In this document: positions 1 to 12,756 of the stretch, one piece after another | Position numbering within the stretch: position 1 is the stretch's first letter | Layout of the letters: each line of letters opens with the position of its first letter | Assembly (NCBI RefSeq): GCF_003086295.3 | Contig: NC_092047.1 | Location: 115,689,323 to 115,753,322 of the forward strand | Source of the DNA: Arachis hypogaea | Taxonomy: Eukaryota > Streptophyta > Magnoliopsida > Fabales > Fabaceae | Direction of reading: 5' to 3' | Length of the DNA: 64,000 nucleotides | Notes under the pieces: model-generated | Told to the model about the DNA's origin: nothing | What the model saw: the letters and a program-made list of their open reading frames with translations, nothing else | Databases searched by the model: none | Made by a program: the position numbers and the translations under genes

Positions 1-1235
1 TTCATTAACTCAAAGGAGTTGTACAATGCTTTTAGGTAGAAATATTAAAGAAAAATCTTTGTTCAAAGTTAAATTCCAATTATTAACACCACCTATTCTT
101 TTATTAACTTTATAGGAGACTTTCACCCCAATTTTTTTTCATCGAACACAACTTGATTCTTTTTTAACCACATTCCATTTTTTTATGCATATCCTTGTTT
201 AATTGTGCACCTAGGTATCCTCCAGAGATCTTGAGCAAAAACCCTTGCCCCTAACCGCTATTAAGCACCAATTTATGAACTTTGTATCCTTTGTTTCAAC
301 TTAATTTTTTTTTACGTGATATCATTTATGTGTTTTTCATTTATTTTGAAATGTTCGTTTCATATCTTTCCTTTGAGCATGTGAAATGACTCTCTTAGTT
401 TTATCCATTGTTAATGAATGGCCTATTTGATTGTGTTCCTAATCATTCTCTTAAATCTTTGTGAATATTGCCATTGACTTTAGTGATCAATTCTTGTGAG
501 CTTTGTACCTCTTTTATTCAGTTTGAACTTTTTCGACTTAATACTCTATCTTTCCTTTTATTGTTCTTATCAAAGTTTCTTGATTCAGATTTCTTTCTTA
601 AAATGCGAATTGACTTTCTTTCTAGAAGACTTCATTGTTTTTGTACATTATTGCTTAGTTGCGATCCTAAACACCCTTCTGAATTCCTGCGAACATCGTC
701 CGTGATGTTTGTTCTTCTCTTCCTAAGTTTTGTATCCCATTGAGTAAATTCGAACTTGTTTCGATGTCACATGCGATTCCTAGATATAGCCAGTGATACG
801 TTAGTTCTATAGAACACGAATTGTGAACGCGGAAGGTGAAACTTGTAAGTGTGCAACGTTACAAGGAGTTGTGAAGATAAGTTATGCTGAAGTTTGGAAA
901 GTTGAAGTTCCAAGTCTTGATCTGAGACCAGTTGCTACCATGGATATATGACTTATGTGCAACAGAATAAAGAGATTATGAAGTGGGAGTGATCTGAGGA
1001 GAAAGTTAAGGAGATATTGGTACAAGTGGAAGAGCGCTATATGTGTTTGTCTTATCAAGGGAACAAGAGTGTGTGTGAATGTTAACCGCGCATTTTTAAC
1101 ACAAACCTATTTTATAACCTTGGCACTACCTTATACTTCTTTCTCATGTTTATTATATGGCCAAAAAAAAATTGTGTAACTTTTTGCAAATTATGTAAAT
1201 TTTCGAGGACGAAAATTTTTGTAAGGAGGGTAGAA
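1..1235 (+). mobile_element. 3' internal end of a Gypsy-type LTR element (forward copy)
   Basis: No usable reading frame is present. The last 40 bases before 1236 carry the motif TTCGAGGACGAAAATTTTTG followed by a polypurine stretch (GGAGGGTAGAA). This is the usual border between the end of a Gypsy polyprotein and its 3' LTR. The stretch matches, in reverse orientation, the interior of the second element at about 7040-8050; for example the word CTAGGTGCACAATC is shared with inverted polarity. I read it as the decayed 3' interior of a non-coding or degenerate Gypsy/LARD element cut off by the window edge. Confidence 0.6.
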
Positions 1236-3301
1236 TATAACACCCGAATTTTTGCAAACTAAATAATGATTTATTTATGATTCATTATCTTTGTTTAGGA
1301 TTTTATTTTCTGAAAATTTTTTTATTAATAGTATTAAATTAAATTTTATGATACTTTGAATTTAAAAAATTTATTAGGACCTTATATATAATATTCATTA
1401 TTATTGGATATTTTTTTATTTAATATTTAAAAATTTTAATAATTTGAAAATAATAAAAATTTGATTATTTATTTTGAATAATTGAGATTTGAAATTTAAT
1501 GCTTTAATCTTATGAACTTTAAAAAAAAAGAATTTAATTGAATTATCTCTAATTTAATGTTAAAGTACTTATTAAAAAAACTAATTAGCAAATTAATAAA
1601 TAAATAATATTTTTATAATAATTTTATTGAAATATATTTAGTTTTTAATTACTACTCTACTATCTAATTTTATTAAAATTCCTAAAATTTCCTTACTTCT
1701 TTTTTTTTCACCTAACCCTAATTTTAAATACCCACTCACTCTCACTTCTCACACATATGCACTAACACTTCTCACTCACACTCTCTCTCAATCTCTCTCA
1801 ATCTGAAACCACAAGGAAAGAAAGAAAGGAGAGAAAGAAACAAAGGAAGAGGGGGAAACGGAAGAAGATGGGAAGAAGAGAAGAGGGGAGGGAAGAGAGA
1901 GACAAGGCTTGGTCCTGCTGCCGCCATTGCCATCGTCGTCGTGTCATTGTCACAGAGGAGAAAGAGAGACAGAAGAGGAGCCCGCGCACGAGAGAGAGAA
2001 CGAGACACTGCGACAGAGAAGAATGGAGCTGTACTGCTGTCATCGCCTAGCAAATGCCACTGTCGGAGCTCGCCATTGAGGCTGCTAGATCCCCTGCGCC
2101 TGCTTCGCATTCTGCCCTTGCTCTGCTTTGCTGGGAGCTGAGCCCTGCCTCTCTGCTGTTCGTCAAAGTTTGTGGTGTTGCTGCAGGAGTCACTGCTAGA
2201 GGAGAGGAACTGCCACCACCGTTGTTCTGCTGTGTCCTTTACCGTTGACGCTGGAGAGGATCATCTGAGCTGCTCATGCTCCATCCCGTTGTTTCCTTTG
2301 GTAAGACTAATCTTGATCTGCCTTGTCTTGCCGTAAAGCTCTATTATTGACTCTGTCCTGTCTTGATTCCCTTTTTGCCTTTGCTCTTGTTGGATTCGCT
2401 GCTATTTTTACTGTGGTTGTCCCATGCTGTTGCTACTAGGGCTGCCAGTAATGATGCTGTCATTACTCCACTGATTTGTGTGTATATTGGTAGGAATGAA
2501 GCTTATGTTGTTGCAGCCGCAACTTTCTGCTGTCCCGCTTCAAATTTCGTGCTCTTTCATTCCATTCTACTTCAACCTTCTTCACCTTTTATCTTGGAAC
2601 TCCGGGTTTGGTCTCTTCGATCCCTTGGGACCAATTTGTGAGTAGGCTTTACATTTATAATTGGTTGGTTTTGCATCTATAATTATTTTGATATATGTTG
2701 CTTGAAACTTATAATTATACTTACAAATATTATTATCGAAGGATTTTTAATTAGATTGAATAAACGATTTATTAGAATTAAATATTTATCTTTGTTAAGT
2801 TCATTTTAATATGCACATGAGACTATGTGTTTTTATGAGACTATATGTATGTTTGAAGAAGTTTTATATTATTTTAAAGCTTTTGATTCTACTTGAATAT
2901 GTATTTTGGAAACATTGAAGTATTTGTTGGTACTCACTTATTTTAAAATTGTGAAATATATTTGAAATGCTTTGAAATTGAGAAAATATGATTGGAAAAG
3001 ATTAGATGAGAAAGTATTATTTGATTTGATTTGATACCTCATATGTTTGAAAGACTGAAGAATTGATTATATTCAAAATTATATTTTGAATTGGTTTGGG
3101 AGACTCGTATTAGAAAACCGTAATTAACGGCGGTTATGACGTTAATCTAGATGCATCTGCCTCAGACCTCAGCTAGCAGAGGCGTTGCTAGCCTAACGTA
3201 TAGGCCACACACTAGATCTGTTATTCTGTTAGGACATACGAGAGGAAAGGGGTACCCTTAGAGGTGGAGCCGCCCAAGTGTGGACTCTTTGATTTGATTT
3301 C
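1236..3301 (+). mobile_element. LTR of the forward LARD-like element, truncated at a palindrome
   Basis: The LTR starts TATAACACCCG (a decayed TG start) right after the polypurine tract. It runs to the palindrome centre at 3302, where it stops about 445 bp short of the LTR 3' end defined by the copy at 10396-12655. Similarity to the inverted copy is roughly 70 percent far from the centre, about 90 percent within 200 bp and perfect over the last 101 bp, judged by eye. GC-rich and CT-rich stretches at 1770-2640 give small spurious ORFs on both strands that I do not count as genes. Confidence 0.6.
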
Positions 3302-3403
3302 AGAAATCAAATCAAAGAGTCCACACTTGGGCGGCTCCACCTCTAAGGGTACCCCTTTCCTCTCGTATGTCCTAACAGAATAACAGATCTAGTGTGTGGC
3401 CTA
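3201..3403. repeat. Perfect 101-bp-arm palindrome with a one-base spacer
   Basis: Bases 3201-3301 and 3303-3403 are exact reverse complements around the single base 3302. The first mismatch is 3200 against 3404, with no indel. Homology continues outward as an imperfect inverted repeat for several kb, because the two arms belong to two copies of the same LTR family placed head to head. Confidence 0.95.
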
Positions 3404-4248
3404 CACGTTAGGCTAGCAACATCCCTGCTAGTTAGGGTCTGAGTTAGATGCATCTAAGTTAACGTCATAACCGCCGTTAATTACGGTTTTCTAATACGAG
3501 CCTCCCAAACCAATTCAAAATATATAATTGCAAATACAACAAATTCTTGATCTTTCAAATATATAAGGTATCGAATCAGATCAAATCATATGATACTTTC
3601 TCATCAAAAATCTTTCCCATCATACTTTTCAATCATAAGAAATTTCAAAAATATTTCACAATCTTTAAAGTAAGTGAGTACTAACAAATATTTCAATGGT
3701 TCAAAAACAGATTTTCAAGTAAAATCAAACATTTTAGAATAATACAAAACTTTCTCAAAAATATATATAGTCTCATATATAGTTCCAAAAGTATAAACTT
3801 CATAAGAACGAATTATTTAAATAAATCAATTATACTAATCAATTTAGAACCATTCAAGGCAAATATAGTGAGTATAATTCAAAGATCATACTAGTTATAG
3901 GTCAAAATAATTATTGATGCACAATCAAACAATTATAAATGTAAAGTCTACTCACAACTTAGTCCTAAGGACCCGAAGAGACCAAACTCGGAGTGCCGAA
4001 TTAAAATGTGAGAAATGTTGGAATAGAATGGAACAAAAGGACGCAGAATTTGGTAGGGGTGAGCACGGGTAGCGGGTACCCGATTACCCACCCAGACCCA
4101 AACCGAACCAATTAAATTGGTTCAGAAACCGACGGGTAATCGGGTCCAACTCGAACCGAACCGATGACATTTGCTGATGATTGGTTCGGGTATCGGTTTT
4201 GGGGGCGCAGAACCCGAACCGACCCGTATACCCAATCATATTTAATTA

Positions 4249-4251
<3 letters not shown>

Positions 4252-4316
<65 letters not shown>
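4252..4316. repeat. (TA)n microsatellite
   Basis: About 65 bp of uninterrupted TA dinucleotides inside the hAT element. It produces a meaningless tyrosine-isoleucine run in translation. Confidence 0.95.
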
Positions 4317-4318
<2 letters not shown>

Positions 4319-5114
4319 CTTTGAAAACACATAACCTGATAACCCTAATACTATCTCATTCTCACTAACGGCGCAACCAAACCATGGCGAAACCCTAGCA
4401 GAGGTAGAGGCGCAGAGCTTCCTCCTACCACGCAACCAGCTTCTCCAATCTTCATCGTCTTCTCCATTAGGCGTCAGGCGCATCGTCTTCTCCACCTCAT
4501 CCGTGGGACCATCTGGTGTATCATCTTCCTCGTAGCGGCAGCGATGCAGCAACCAACTTTCTCTCGGTTGTTGGCGTCTCAGTCGGTATCTCTATCAGCA
4601 TCGTTGTTCGCGGTTCCCTCTCCAGCAGCCAGCTTCATCTCCAGTCAGTCGTTCCCTCTCCAGCAGCCAGCTTCCTCCAGGCTCCAGCGTCGTCTTCTCT
4701 GGTCACTCGTTTAGGTTAGTCTTTAATTTTTGGGAAATGTTATATGTTATATGTTAAACTATTAATTGTTTTATTTTCTATTCAATTTTTGAAATTATAC
4801 ATTCTTAGTTGTTGTTGAATAAAGCAATCTTGATCACTCTGAAACAATCGTGCTGTTCAATTTTTTAAATATTAATAGAATCTTGCTCTTATATAAAAGC
4901 TAGATTTGATTTTGAACTGGGGATCTTCTATAAGCTAATTTTGATTTTTAACTTCAAAAATATTATGCTAATTGCTATGCAGTTACTATTATAATCCATG
5001 GTAGCAGATATTTATAACAGAGACCAAACCCTTAGAGTTTTTTATCTATCATGCAATTTCACTAATATGTGATTTTATCTTGTTAATTGAGTTGATTTGA
5101 TTAATTTAAACCGA

Positions 5115-5116
<2 letters not shown>

Positions 5117-5168
<52 letters not shown>
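5117..5168. repeat. (TA)n microsatellite
   Basis: A second TA run of about 50 bp in the same hAT element, roughly 0.8 kb from the first and on the other side of the interior. Confidence 0.95.
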
Positions 5169-5172
<4 letters not shown>

Positions 5173-6632
5173 AGGTTAACATTTTTAATTACTGTTATTT
5201 GTTGAATTACTTTTAATTAATCAATTTTATATATTGACATTAGTTAATTATATGCTGACTTTTTGAAGGTCACAACTCCTCTCTTGAATATGCTTGGTCG
5301 ATGGAGTGAAGAATTATGGAGTGAAGACTTTGAAAACTAGACAAATATTTCTATTGCACTTTTGTATTGAGCTTCTAATGTTAAGATTTTATTGTGTTTT
5401 GGTTTTAGCTTTTTTCAAAGATTATTCACTAGGCTTTTGTATTTAACTTCTAATATTTCTATTGCACTTTTATATTTTCATTAGACAAGGTTATTCACTA
5501 TTACTATGTTTGGATTTTGATGAGTTTAGTTTTTAATGTATTTGGTGTCTAATATGTTTGCATTATTTTTGTTGATGTGACATGTTTATTGTGTTTGTTG
5601 AATTTTTAACATAAAAATTTGCCAATTTATTTTTTTTATGAATTTCAAATTCATCGGGTACCCGCTACCCGAACTGAACCAACCCACTCTTAATCGGTTT
5701 GGTTTGGTTCGGGTACAAGCATAAAAAAATGCAAATTCGAACCAAACCAAACAAATTACTTTTTGATCGATTCGGTTCTAATTTTACCTTGAATCCGAAC
5801 CAAACCGACTCGTGCTCACCCCTAGAATTTGGACCGCAGCAACTTCAATTCAAACAGCAGCAACGACTACATCGCGGATGTAATCTTGACAACACCAGTA
5901 GCATCGCTACCACTTCTAGCCCGTAATGAACAATAGCAAAAGCAAATTAATCAAGCAAAAGGGCGCAAAAATGGAGTGAGACAGTAAAGTAGATAAAAGC
6001 GGAACAGGAATTGAAAGATAAGTAAAGACAGTAAAGTAGATAAAAGCGGAACAAGAATTGAAAGAGATGTCATGTACAAGAAGAACGGGGTTTGTTTTAC
6101 CAATGTAAAGGTATAGCAGTGGTGGCTCTTGGTGGCAACAATTCCGACGACTCCGGCGGCAACATTCATGGCCCTAGAGACTCTGACAATGAATGGAAGA
6201 CTAAAAGCAGAAGTAGAGCAGGACAATCCCGTCTCTAGTATGACCTCTTCCACCTACAACGCAGGCAATCACAATGAAAGTGGAAGAACAGAAGGCCGGC
6301 TCTGTGTCGCGGTGGTAGAATGCAATAGCATTTCTGTGACGAGCTCCAGTAGAGCTGCCCTTTCTTTCTCCCGTTCGCGCCCTCCTTCTCTGCTCTGTTT
6401 GGTGACGACGATGACCTCAAGCGGGATGGCGACGGTCTCGATCAACGGCAGCGGCGGCGACAACACCTACCACCATCACCTCCCTTCCCACCGATGAGAT
6501 CTGTTGCGTTCTCCTGCCCCTTTCTCGAAGTCTCTCTCTGGGCTCCTTGGTGACAGCGATGACGGCGACGACTCGATGGCGGCAGAGGCAACTCTTCCTC
6601 CCCCTTTTCTGTTGTGGTCTCCCTCTCTGTCT

Positions 6633-6671
<39 letters not shown>

Positions 6672-7031
6672 TCTCTCTCTCATGCGCATCACTCTCTTTC
6701 ATCATGCCTCTCTGCGACTTCCAGTTGCGACTTCCAACTGCGACGGCAGCGTGGCCCTCACCGGCGTCATCCTCCATCCCCCTCTTCTTGCTTTCTTCTC
6801 CCTCTCCGTTTTCCCTCTCTTTTTCTTTCTTTCATCCTCAACCATGTGTGTGTGTTAGGAGAGGGCAGCTGTGTGTGTTTGTTATGAAAGGGTTTGTATG
6901 GATAAAATTACGGTTAGGTTTAGGAAAAGGGAATAAAGGGTAATGTAGGAATTTTGATATAGTTAGAGAGTAGGATAGTAATAAAATAAATCAAATGTAA
7001 AATGTTTCAAAGAGAAATTTGGGACGTTACA

Positions 7032-7045
7032 TTCCACCCCTCTTA
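7032..7045 (-). other. Polypurine tract of the reverse LARD-like element
   Basis: On the minus strand TAAGAGGGGTGGAA lies immediately before the LTR start TGTAACG, and the GACGAAAATTTTTG-type motif lies just upstream. This is the expected priming site for plus-strand DNA synthesis. Confidence 0.75.
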
Positions 7046-10000
7046 CAAAAATTTTCGCCCTCGAAAATTTATATATATATATATATATATTGCGAAAAGG
7101 TTACATGGTTCTAGCCCTTTATTAAACATGAGAAAGAAGTATAATGGGGGGTGCAAAAGTTACAAGATAGGGTTGTATTAAAAAGATGTTAACATTGACG
7201 CACACTCTTGTTCTTTTGATAAGACAAACACATATAATGCTTTTCACTTCGTTCGTCAATCTCCTCAAAATACACTCTTACTTCGTAATCTCCTTGGTTC
7301 TGTTGTTCATATCTATGATAGCAACCGATCTCATGTCAAGCCTTATAATTACAATTTTCTAAACTTCAGCATCGATAAGTTATGTCCAAAAAAAAACTAA
7401 CGGATCGCTTGCTATTTCTAAGAGTCGCACATAACATTGAAATAAGCTCGAGTTTACTCAAAAGGATATAAAACTTAGGAAGAGAAGAGCAAACATCACA
7501 GATGGTGTTCGCAAGAACATGAAAGGTTACTTAAGATCACAATTAACCAATGATGCACAGAAACAATCAAGTGTTCCAGAAAGGGTGTCAAATCACATTT
7601 TAAGAAAGGAAAACTAAATCAAGGAATCTTCAAAAGGAACAATCAAAGAAAAGATGGTGTATTAGGTCAAAACAAGTTTCAAACTGGATCAAAGAAGTAC
7701 AAGGTGGCAACTAATGTCAATAGCAATGTTCACCAGGATTTAAGAGGAAGATTAGGAATATATTCAAATAGGACATCCATCAACAATGGATGAAAGTAAG
7801 AGAGAAACATTCCACCTTCTCAAAGAAAAGATATGAGACAAACATTTCAAAAGGAATGACAATTGCATAAATGCTATCTCGTCAAAGAAATTCAAGTAAA
7901 AAAAAAATGCAAGGTCATGAAGTTAAGATTAATAGGGATTAGGGGCAAAATTTTTTTTTTAAAGAACTAGGTGCACAATCAAGCAAGGATATGCATAAGT
8001 GAAAAGACGAGCAATAACAGAGAAAACAAAGCAGAACATATATTAAAAATTATGACAATACATACTGGAATAGACAACTTAACAGTCATAAAAATCGAGA
8101 CCAGTAACTGCCACAAAAATCAATATGTTTCCATAAGTGCCTTTGGTCTTATTATCGTAACCTCGGACATTAAATAATTATGCAAATATAAAATTTGATA
8201 TCCCCCGACTCTAATAGTAGATAAGTTATGTACTTATGTGAAATATGGCAAAAATGTAATTAATTTTCTTGTTGTCCTTTATGCCAAAATTTACATATAC
8301 ATATACATTTAGGTATTTAACTCATTATGGTCACTATTGAAAAATACAATCAAATGATTTCCTATCATCATGCAGCTAGACTTAGACTTAGTATGAAGTT
8401 ATAAATAAATTCACATATAAAATAATGATAATAATAAAATTAAAATTTAAAGTTCTAGCAATTAACACATTAAGATCAGTTATAATAACTACTTTTTTTT
8501 TTTTTGCTTTTAATATAATCCAAGCACGTAGCAAAAAAATTTAAGAATTTCAAAAACTTGGTATGGGATCATATTGTTTGTAAAAATAAAATACCAAAAA
8601 AAGAATTCACCTTCATAAATAGTTAACTGAAAGGAGAATAGAATCATTAGCAAAAATGAAACACATATCATTTTATGATTGCCACAATATGTTGACCAAT
8701 AAGATAATCATTTTAACTTTAAATCTATAAACATGAGAAGTAGCCGTATATTTGACTATTCTTTTTTTTTCCCCCAAAACAAGAACAAAACTTCGCAAAC
8801 GTCAGATGAAAAAAAAGAAACACTAAAAGAGATATGAGCCTTTTAAAAACCATGTTGAAAATAGAGAAGACAATAGCTGCGGTAAACTTTCTTTATATGT
8901 GAGTCAGTAGTTACAATATACCAAAGATTATCTTATATGACAAGGAAGGAAAATTCTAATGCCAAAAACCAATATTATTACTATAGGCAAACATAAATTA
9001 ACACAGTAAATTTTCTTATAGTGAGATTCTCTATACTTTTGGCAGAACAAATTGTTTGCAAAAAAAACAAGAATCAACAATCTTTACAAGACAAATAATA
9101 AGGTTCATCAAGCCAAATAATTTGCATCACAGAGTACATCTTTCTAGTTGTCATCAGCATTTTATTTTCCTTAACTCCGTGCTAGTATAAGAAGTTTTAA
9201 GATGTCAAATCCAATTATCTTACTTCTTATTCTAGAATCATCTAGCACAAATAAAAATTTTCTAGCTAAAGAAAATTGACTTCACAAGTTCAATTAGATG
9301 ATTTCACATTACTTGCTTTGGAATACTTTTGTTATAATTTATTGTGTACGATGCTAAAAAAATTCCTTCACATGTCATGTAGTATTTGTTTAATGCATAT
9401 TTTTCATAATGCTCCAACATAAATAACTACCAAATTTATTTATTTATTTATTTTTTGAATCTGACATTATCAATAATACACTTTCATATTTTATTCCATA
9501 ATATTTGCAAGTTCAAATCAATCACTTTGTAAATTTTTCAACATCAATGCAAGTTCTAGATTCACATCAGATTTTACATATCATATTATTAAATCAAAAA
9601 GCACAACCAAATTTTTGGATTGGAAAAGACCTTCTATATATCCAGCTAACTGATCACCAAATAGTTCACTATACTTAAGTAGCAAAAATCACCAATCCAA
9701 CAAACAATAATAACACTCCATTCATAGGTTTCATCACATAGTCTTTCTCCTTAAGCAACTAAATAACATTTTTTTAAGATTTTTAAATTAAAAGAAAGAA
9801 TCAAAAGTAAATCAAAATTATGTTATAACTTCGAAGATTATCAACATAAGAAGAAAAACTCCAATATAACTTATCAAATTCAAAACAAAGCATTTCAATC
9901 AGTAACTCAGCAAATTCATGCAATTCATAAATTCAAATACCGTTCTATAAGGAAATTAGATAGCAATTTATCGCAAATATCGACGAATCTTCTAAATAAT

Positions 10001-10380
10001 GCATGATATCTTGACATCAGAAATCATTGAAAACACGAAGACGAAAAGATTAAGGCTACATCCGCAAAATCGGGTAAAATTAGAACTAGCTACAACAGAA
10101 ATCACGAACCAGAACCAAAGCTGAAACCATTGCAAAAACACGTTCGAAAAAGTTTATCAAAGGATAAGTCGAGATTGGATACAAAAGGACAGGAGTAGTA
10201 AGAAACGGCAGAAGACGCATGATCACAATAATCAGAAGACAATAATGACATAGAGGATAAAGAGAAAATTCCTATAGGCCTTTGATAGTGCCACAATTTG
10301 TACAAATAGGCGCGCTTCTATTTATAGAATTGTGATCCTACCATAGGACACTTGCTCCATATTACACAGATTAAACCTAA
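7046..10380 (-). mobile_element. Non-coding interior of the LARD-like element
   Basis: About 3.3 kb, very AT-rich, with no ORF longer than about 70 codons and no recognisable gag or pol motif on either strand. The first kilobase (7046-8050) is homologous, inverted, to 180-1235. The rest has no partner in the window. I see no host gene here. Confidence 0.6.
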
Positions 10381-10392
10381 ACTCTGATACCA
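10381..10392 (-). other. Primer binding site (initiator tRNA-Met), LARD-like element
   Basis: Minus strand TGGTATCAGAGT, complementary to the 3' end of plant initiator tRNA-Met. It lies three bases from the LTR terminus at 10396. Confidence 0.85.
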
Positions 10393-10395
10393 CTT

Positions 10396-12351
10396 TGTCA
10401 CGGCCCAAAATGAGCCATAACTAGCGCTTAGGAAAATAATCCCCTAGCAAGCCTAACAAACTCAAATATAAGTTGATTAAGAAAATTACAAATATTTTAT
10501 AAGTTCTAAAATAAATAGTTATAGATATTTAACAAAAATTAAAATAATTGAGAATGGTTGGATCTTGCCTGTGATATATGGAGCATATACATCTAGGAAT
10601 TCACAAAAAAAAAAGGTACTCATTGCAGATCGTGACTCTTGATTAGAAAGTCTCACATAGTCAAGCATTTATTCCTGAAAAATATTTTTAGAAAAAGGAA
10701 TGAGTTTTGCAACTTAGTGACTAAACAATACATCTATAATCCACATGAGACCATATAAACATTATTATCAAAGTAATTTTAATTAGAAAATGATAGTTGA
10801 TAATAATAATAAATGAATCAATAAGGGAATTCTCATACAGAAATCAAATCAAAAGTCCACACTAGCGCGGCTCTACCTCTAAGGGTAGCCCTTTCCTCTC
10901 GTGTGTGCTAACAGAATAACAGATCTAGCGTGTGGCCTATACGTTAGGCTAGCAACACCCCTGCTAGCTGGGGTCTGAGTTAAGATGCATCTAAGTTAAC
11001 GTCATAACCGCCGTGAACTACGGTTTTCTAATACGAGCCTCCCAAACCAATTTAAAACATATAATTGCAAATACAACAAATCCTTGATCTTTCAAATATA
11101 TAAGGTATCGAATCAGATCAAATCATATTATACTTTCTCATCAGAAATCTTTCCCATCATACTTTTTTAATCATAAGAAATTTCAAACATATTTCACAAT
11201 CTTTAAAGTAAGTGAGTACTAACAAATACTTCAATGCTTCAAAAACAGATTTTCAAGTAAAATCAAACATTTTAGAACAATACAAAACTTCCTCAAAAAT
11301 ATATATAGTCTCATATATAGTTCCAAAAGTATAAACTTCATAAGAACGAATTATTTAAATAAATCAATTATACTAATCAATTTAAAATCATTCAAGGTAA
11401 ATATAGCGAGTATAATTCAAAGATCATACTAGTTATAGGTCAAAATAATTATTGATGCACAATAAAACAATTATAAATGTAAAGTCTACTCACAACTTGG
11501 TCCTAAGGACCCGAAGAGACCAAATCCGGAGTGCCGAATTAAAATGTGAGAAATGTTGGAACAAAATGGAACAAAAGGACGCAGAATTTGGACCGCAACA
11601 ACTTCAATTCAAACAACAGTAACGACTACATCGCGGATGTAATCTCGACAACACCAGCAGCATCACTACCACTTCTAGCCCTTAACGAACAACAGCAAAA
11701 GCAAATTAATCAAGCAAAAGGGCACAAAAATGGAGCGAGACAATAAAGTAGATAAAAGTGGAACAGGAATAGAAAGAGATGTCAAGTACAAGAAGAATGG
11801 GGTTTGTTTTACCAATGTAAAGGTATAGCAGTGGTGGCTCTTGGCGGCAACAATTTCGACGACTCCGGCGGCAACATTCATGGCCCTAGAGACTCTGACA
11901 ACCAATAGAAGACTAAAAGCAGAAGCAGAGCAGGACAATCCCGTCTCTGGTATGACCTCTTCCACCTAAAACGCAGGCAATTACAATGAAAGTGGAAGAA
12001 CAGAAGGCCGGCTCTGTGTCGCGGTGGTGGAATGCAACAGCATTTCTGTGACGAGCTCCAGTAGAGCTGCCCTTTCTCTCTCCCATTCGTGCCCTCCTTC
12101 TTTGCCCTGTTTGGCGACGACGATGACCTCAAGCGGGATGGCAACGGTCTCGATCAATGGCAGCGGCGGCGACAACACCTACCACCATCACCTCCCTTCC
12201 CACCGATGAGATCTGTTGCGTTCTCCTGCCCCTTTCTCGAAGTCTCTCTCTGGGCTCCTTGGTGACAGTGACGACGGCGATGACTCGATGGCGACAGAGG
12301 CAACTCTTCCTCCCCCTTTTCTGTTGTGGTCTCCCTCTCTGTCTTAAGCCG

Positions 12352-12390
<39 letters not shown>

Positions 12391-12655
12391 CGCATCACTC
12401 TCTTTCCTCGTGCCTCTCTGCGACTTCCAGCTGCGACGGCAGCGTAGCCCTCACAGGCGTCATCCTCCTTCCCCCTCTTCTTCCTTTCTTCTCCCTCTCT
12501 GTTTTTCCTCTCTTTTTCTTTCTTTCATCCTCAGCCATGTGTGTGTGTTAGGAGAGGGCAGCTGTATGTGTTTGTTATGAAAGGGTTTGTAAGGATAAAA
12601 TTAGGGTTAGGTTTGGAAAAAAGGAATAAAGGGTAATGTAGGAATTTTGATATAG
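10396..12655 (-). mobile_element. 5' LTR of the reverse LARD-like element, truncated
   Basis: Starts at the CA terminus (10396) beside the primer site and aligns with the other LTR up to GATATAG near 12655, where a SINE tail begins. The last 375 bp or so, including the TG end, are missing. It carries the unoccupied hAT target site at 11584-11591 and a CT microsatellite at 12354-12389. Confidence 0.75.
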
Positions 12656-12746
12656 TTTTTTTTTTAACCAAAGATAGGAGACTCGAACCCGCAACCTCTT
12701 AATTGAGTATGGGGAGACTATGCCATTTGAGCTATTACTCATTGGC
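12656..12746 (-). mobile_element. tRNA-derived SINE, copy 1
   Basis: On the minus strand this reads GCCAATGAGTAATAGCTC... with an A-box-like TAGCTCAAATGG (12723-12734), a B-box GGGTTCGAGT (12681-12690) and a short A-rich tail (the T run at 12656-12665). These are internal RNA polymerase III promoter boxes of tRNA-derived SINEs. The same family occurs at 45928 and 46422. Confidence 0.75.
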
Positions 12747-12756
12747 AAAATTTGGA

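Larger units (their letters stand above)
4054..5825. mobile_element. Non-autonomous hAT-type DNA transposon
   Basis: The element has 14-bp terminal inverted repeats (TAGGGGTGAGCACG) and an exact 8-bp target duplication GAATTTGG at 4046-4053 and 5826-5833. The related LTR copy at 11584-11591 has a single GAATTTGG and no insertion, giving a natural empty site. Subterminal regions are rich in GGTTCGGGT-type words on both sides. The 1772-bp body has no transposase ORF. The 8-bp duplication and short TIR place it in the hAT superfamily. Confidence 0.9.
3303..7031 (-). mobile_element. 3' LTR of the reverse LARD-like element, split by a hAT insertion
   Basis: Aligns with 10841-12655 across its length after removing the hAT insertion at 4054-5825. 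It retains about 375 bp at the right (6655-7031 region) that the other LTR has lost. The right boundary is the TG terminus at 7031 (minus strand TGTAACG), next to the polypurine tract. A CT microsatellite lies at about 6631-6681. Confidence 0.7.
3303..12655 (-). mobile_element. LARD-like non-coding Gypsy-type LTR element, reverse orientation
   Basis: In its own sense the element reads 5' LTR (12655 to 10396), primer site (10392-10381), about 3.35 kb of interior without any long ORF, polypurine tract, and 3' LTR (7031 to 3303). The LTR has TG...CA ends (TGTAACGTCCC start, TGACA end). A primer site for initiator tRNA-Met and long LTRs around an interior with no gag or pol is the pattern of a LARD. 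The 5' LTR is cut at 12655 by a SINE and the 3' LTR at 3302 by the palindrome, so no target duplication can be seen. A hAT element is nested in the 3' LTR. Confidence 0.7.

Noticed and set aside
1772..2141. Overlapping ORFs on both strands in the GC- and CT-rich part of the first LTR
   Set aside because: They arise from low-complexity CT/GA sequence in an LTR, are not conserved in the paired LTR and lack any domain.
4112..4552. 146-codon ORF across the hAT element end
   Set aside because: Half is translated TA microsatellite and the rest is the subterminal repeat of the transposon.
6417..6858. ORFs with arginine/glutamate or serine/leucine runs
   Set aside because: These are translations of the CT microsatellite in the LARD LTR; the same positions in the sister LTR are interrupted.
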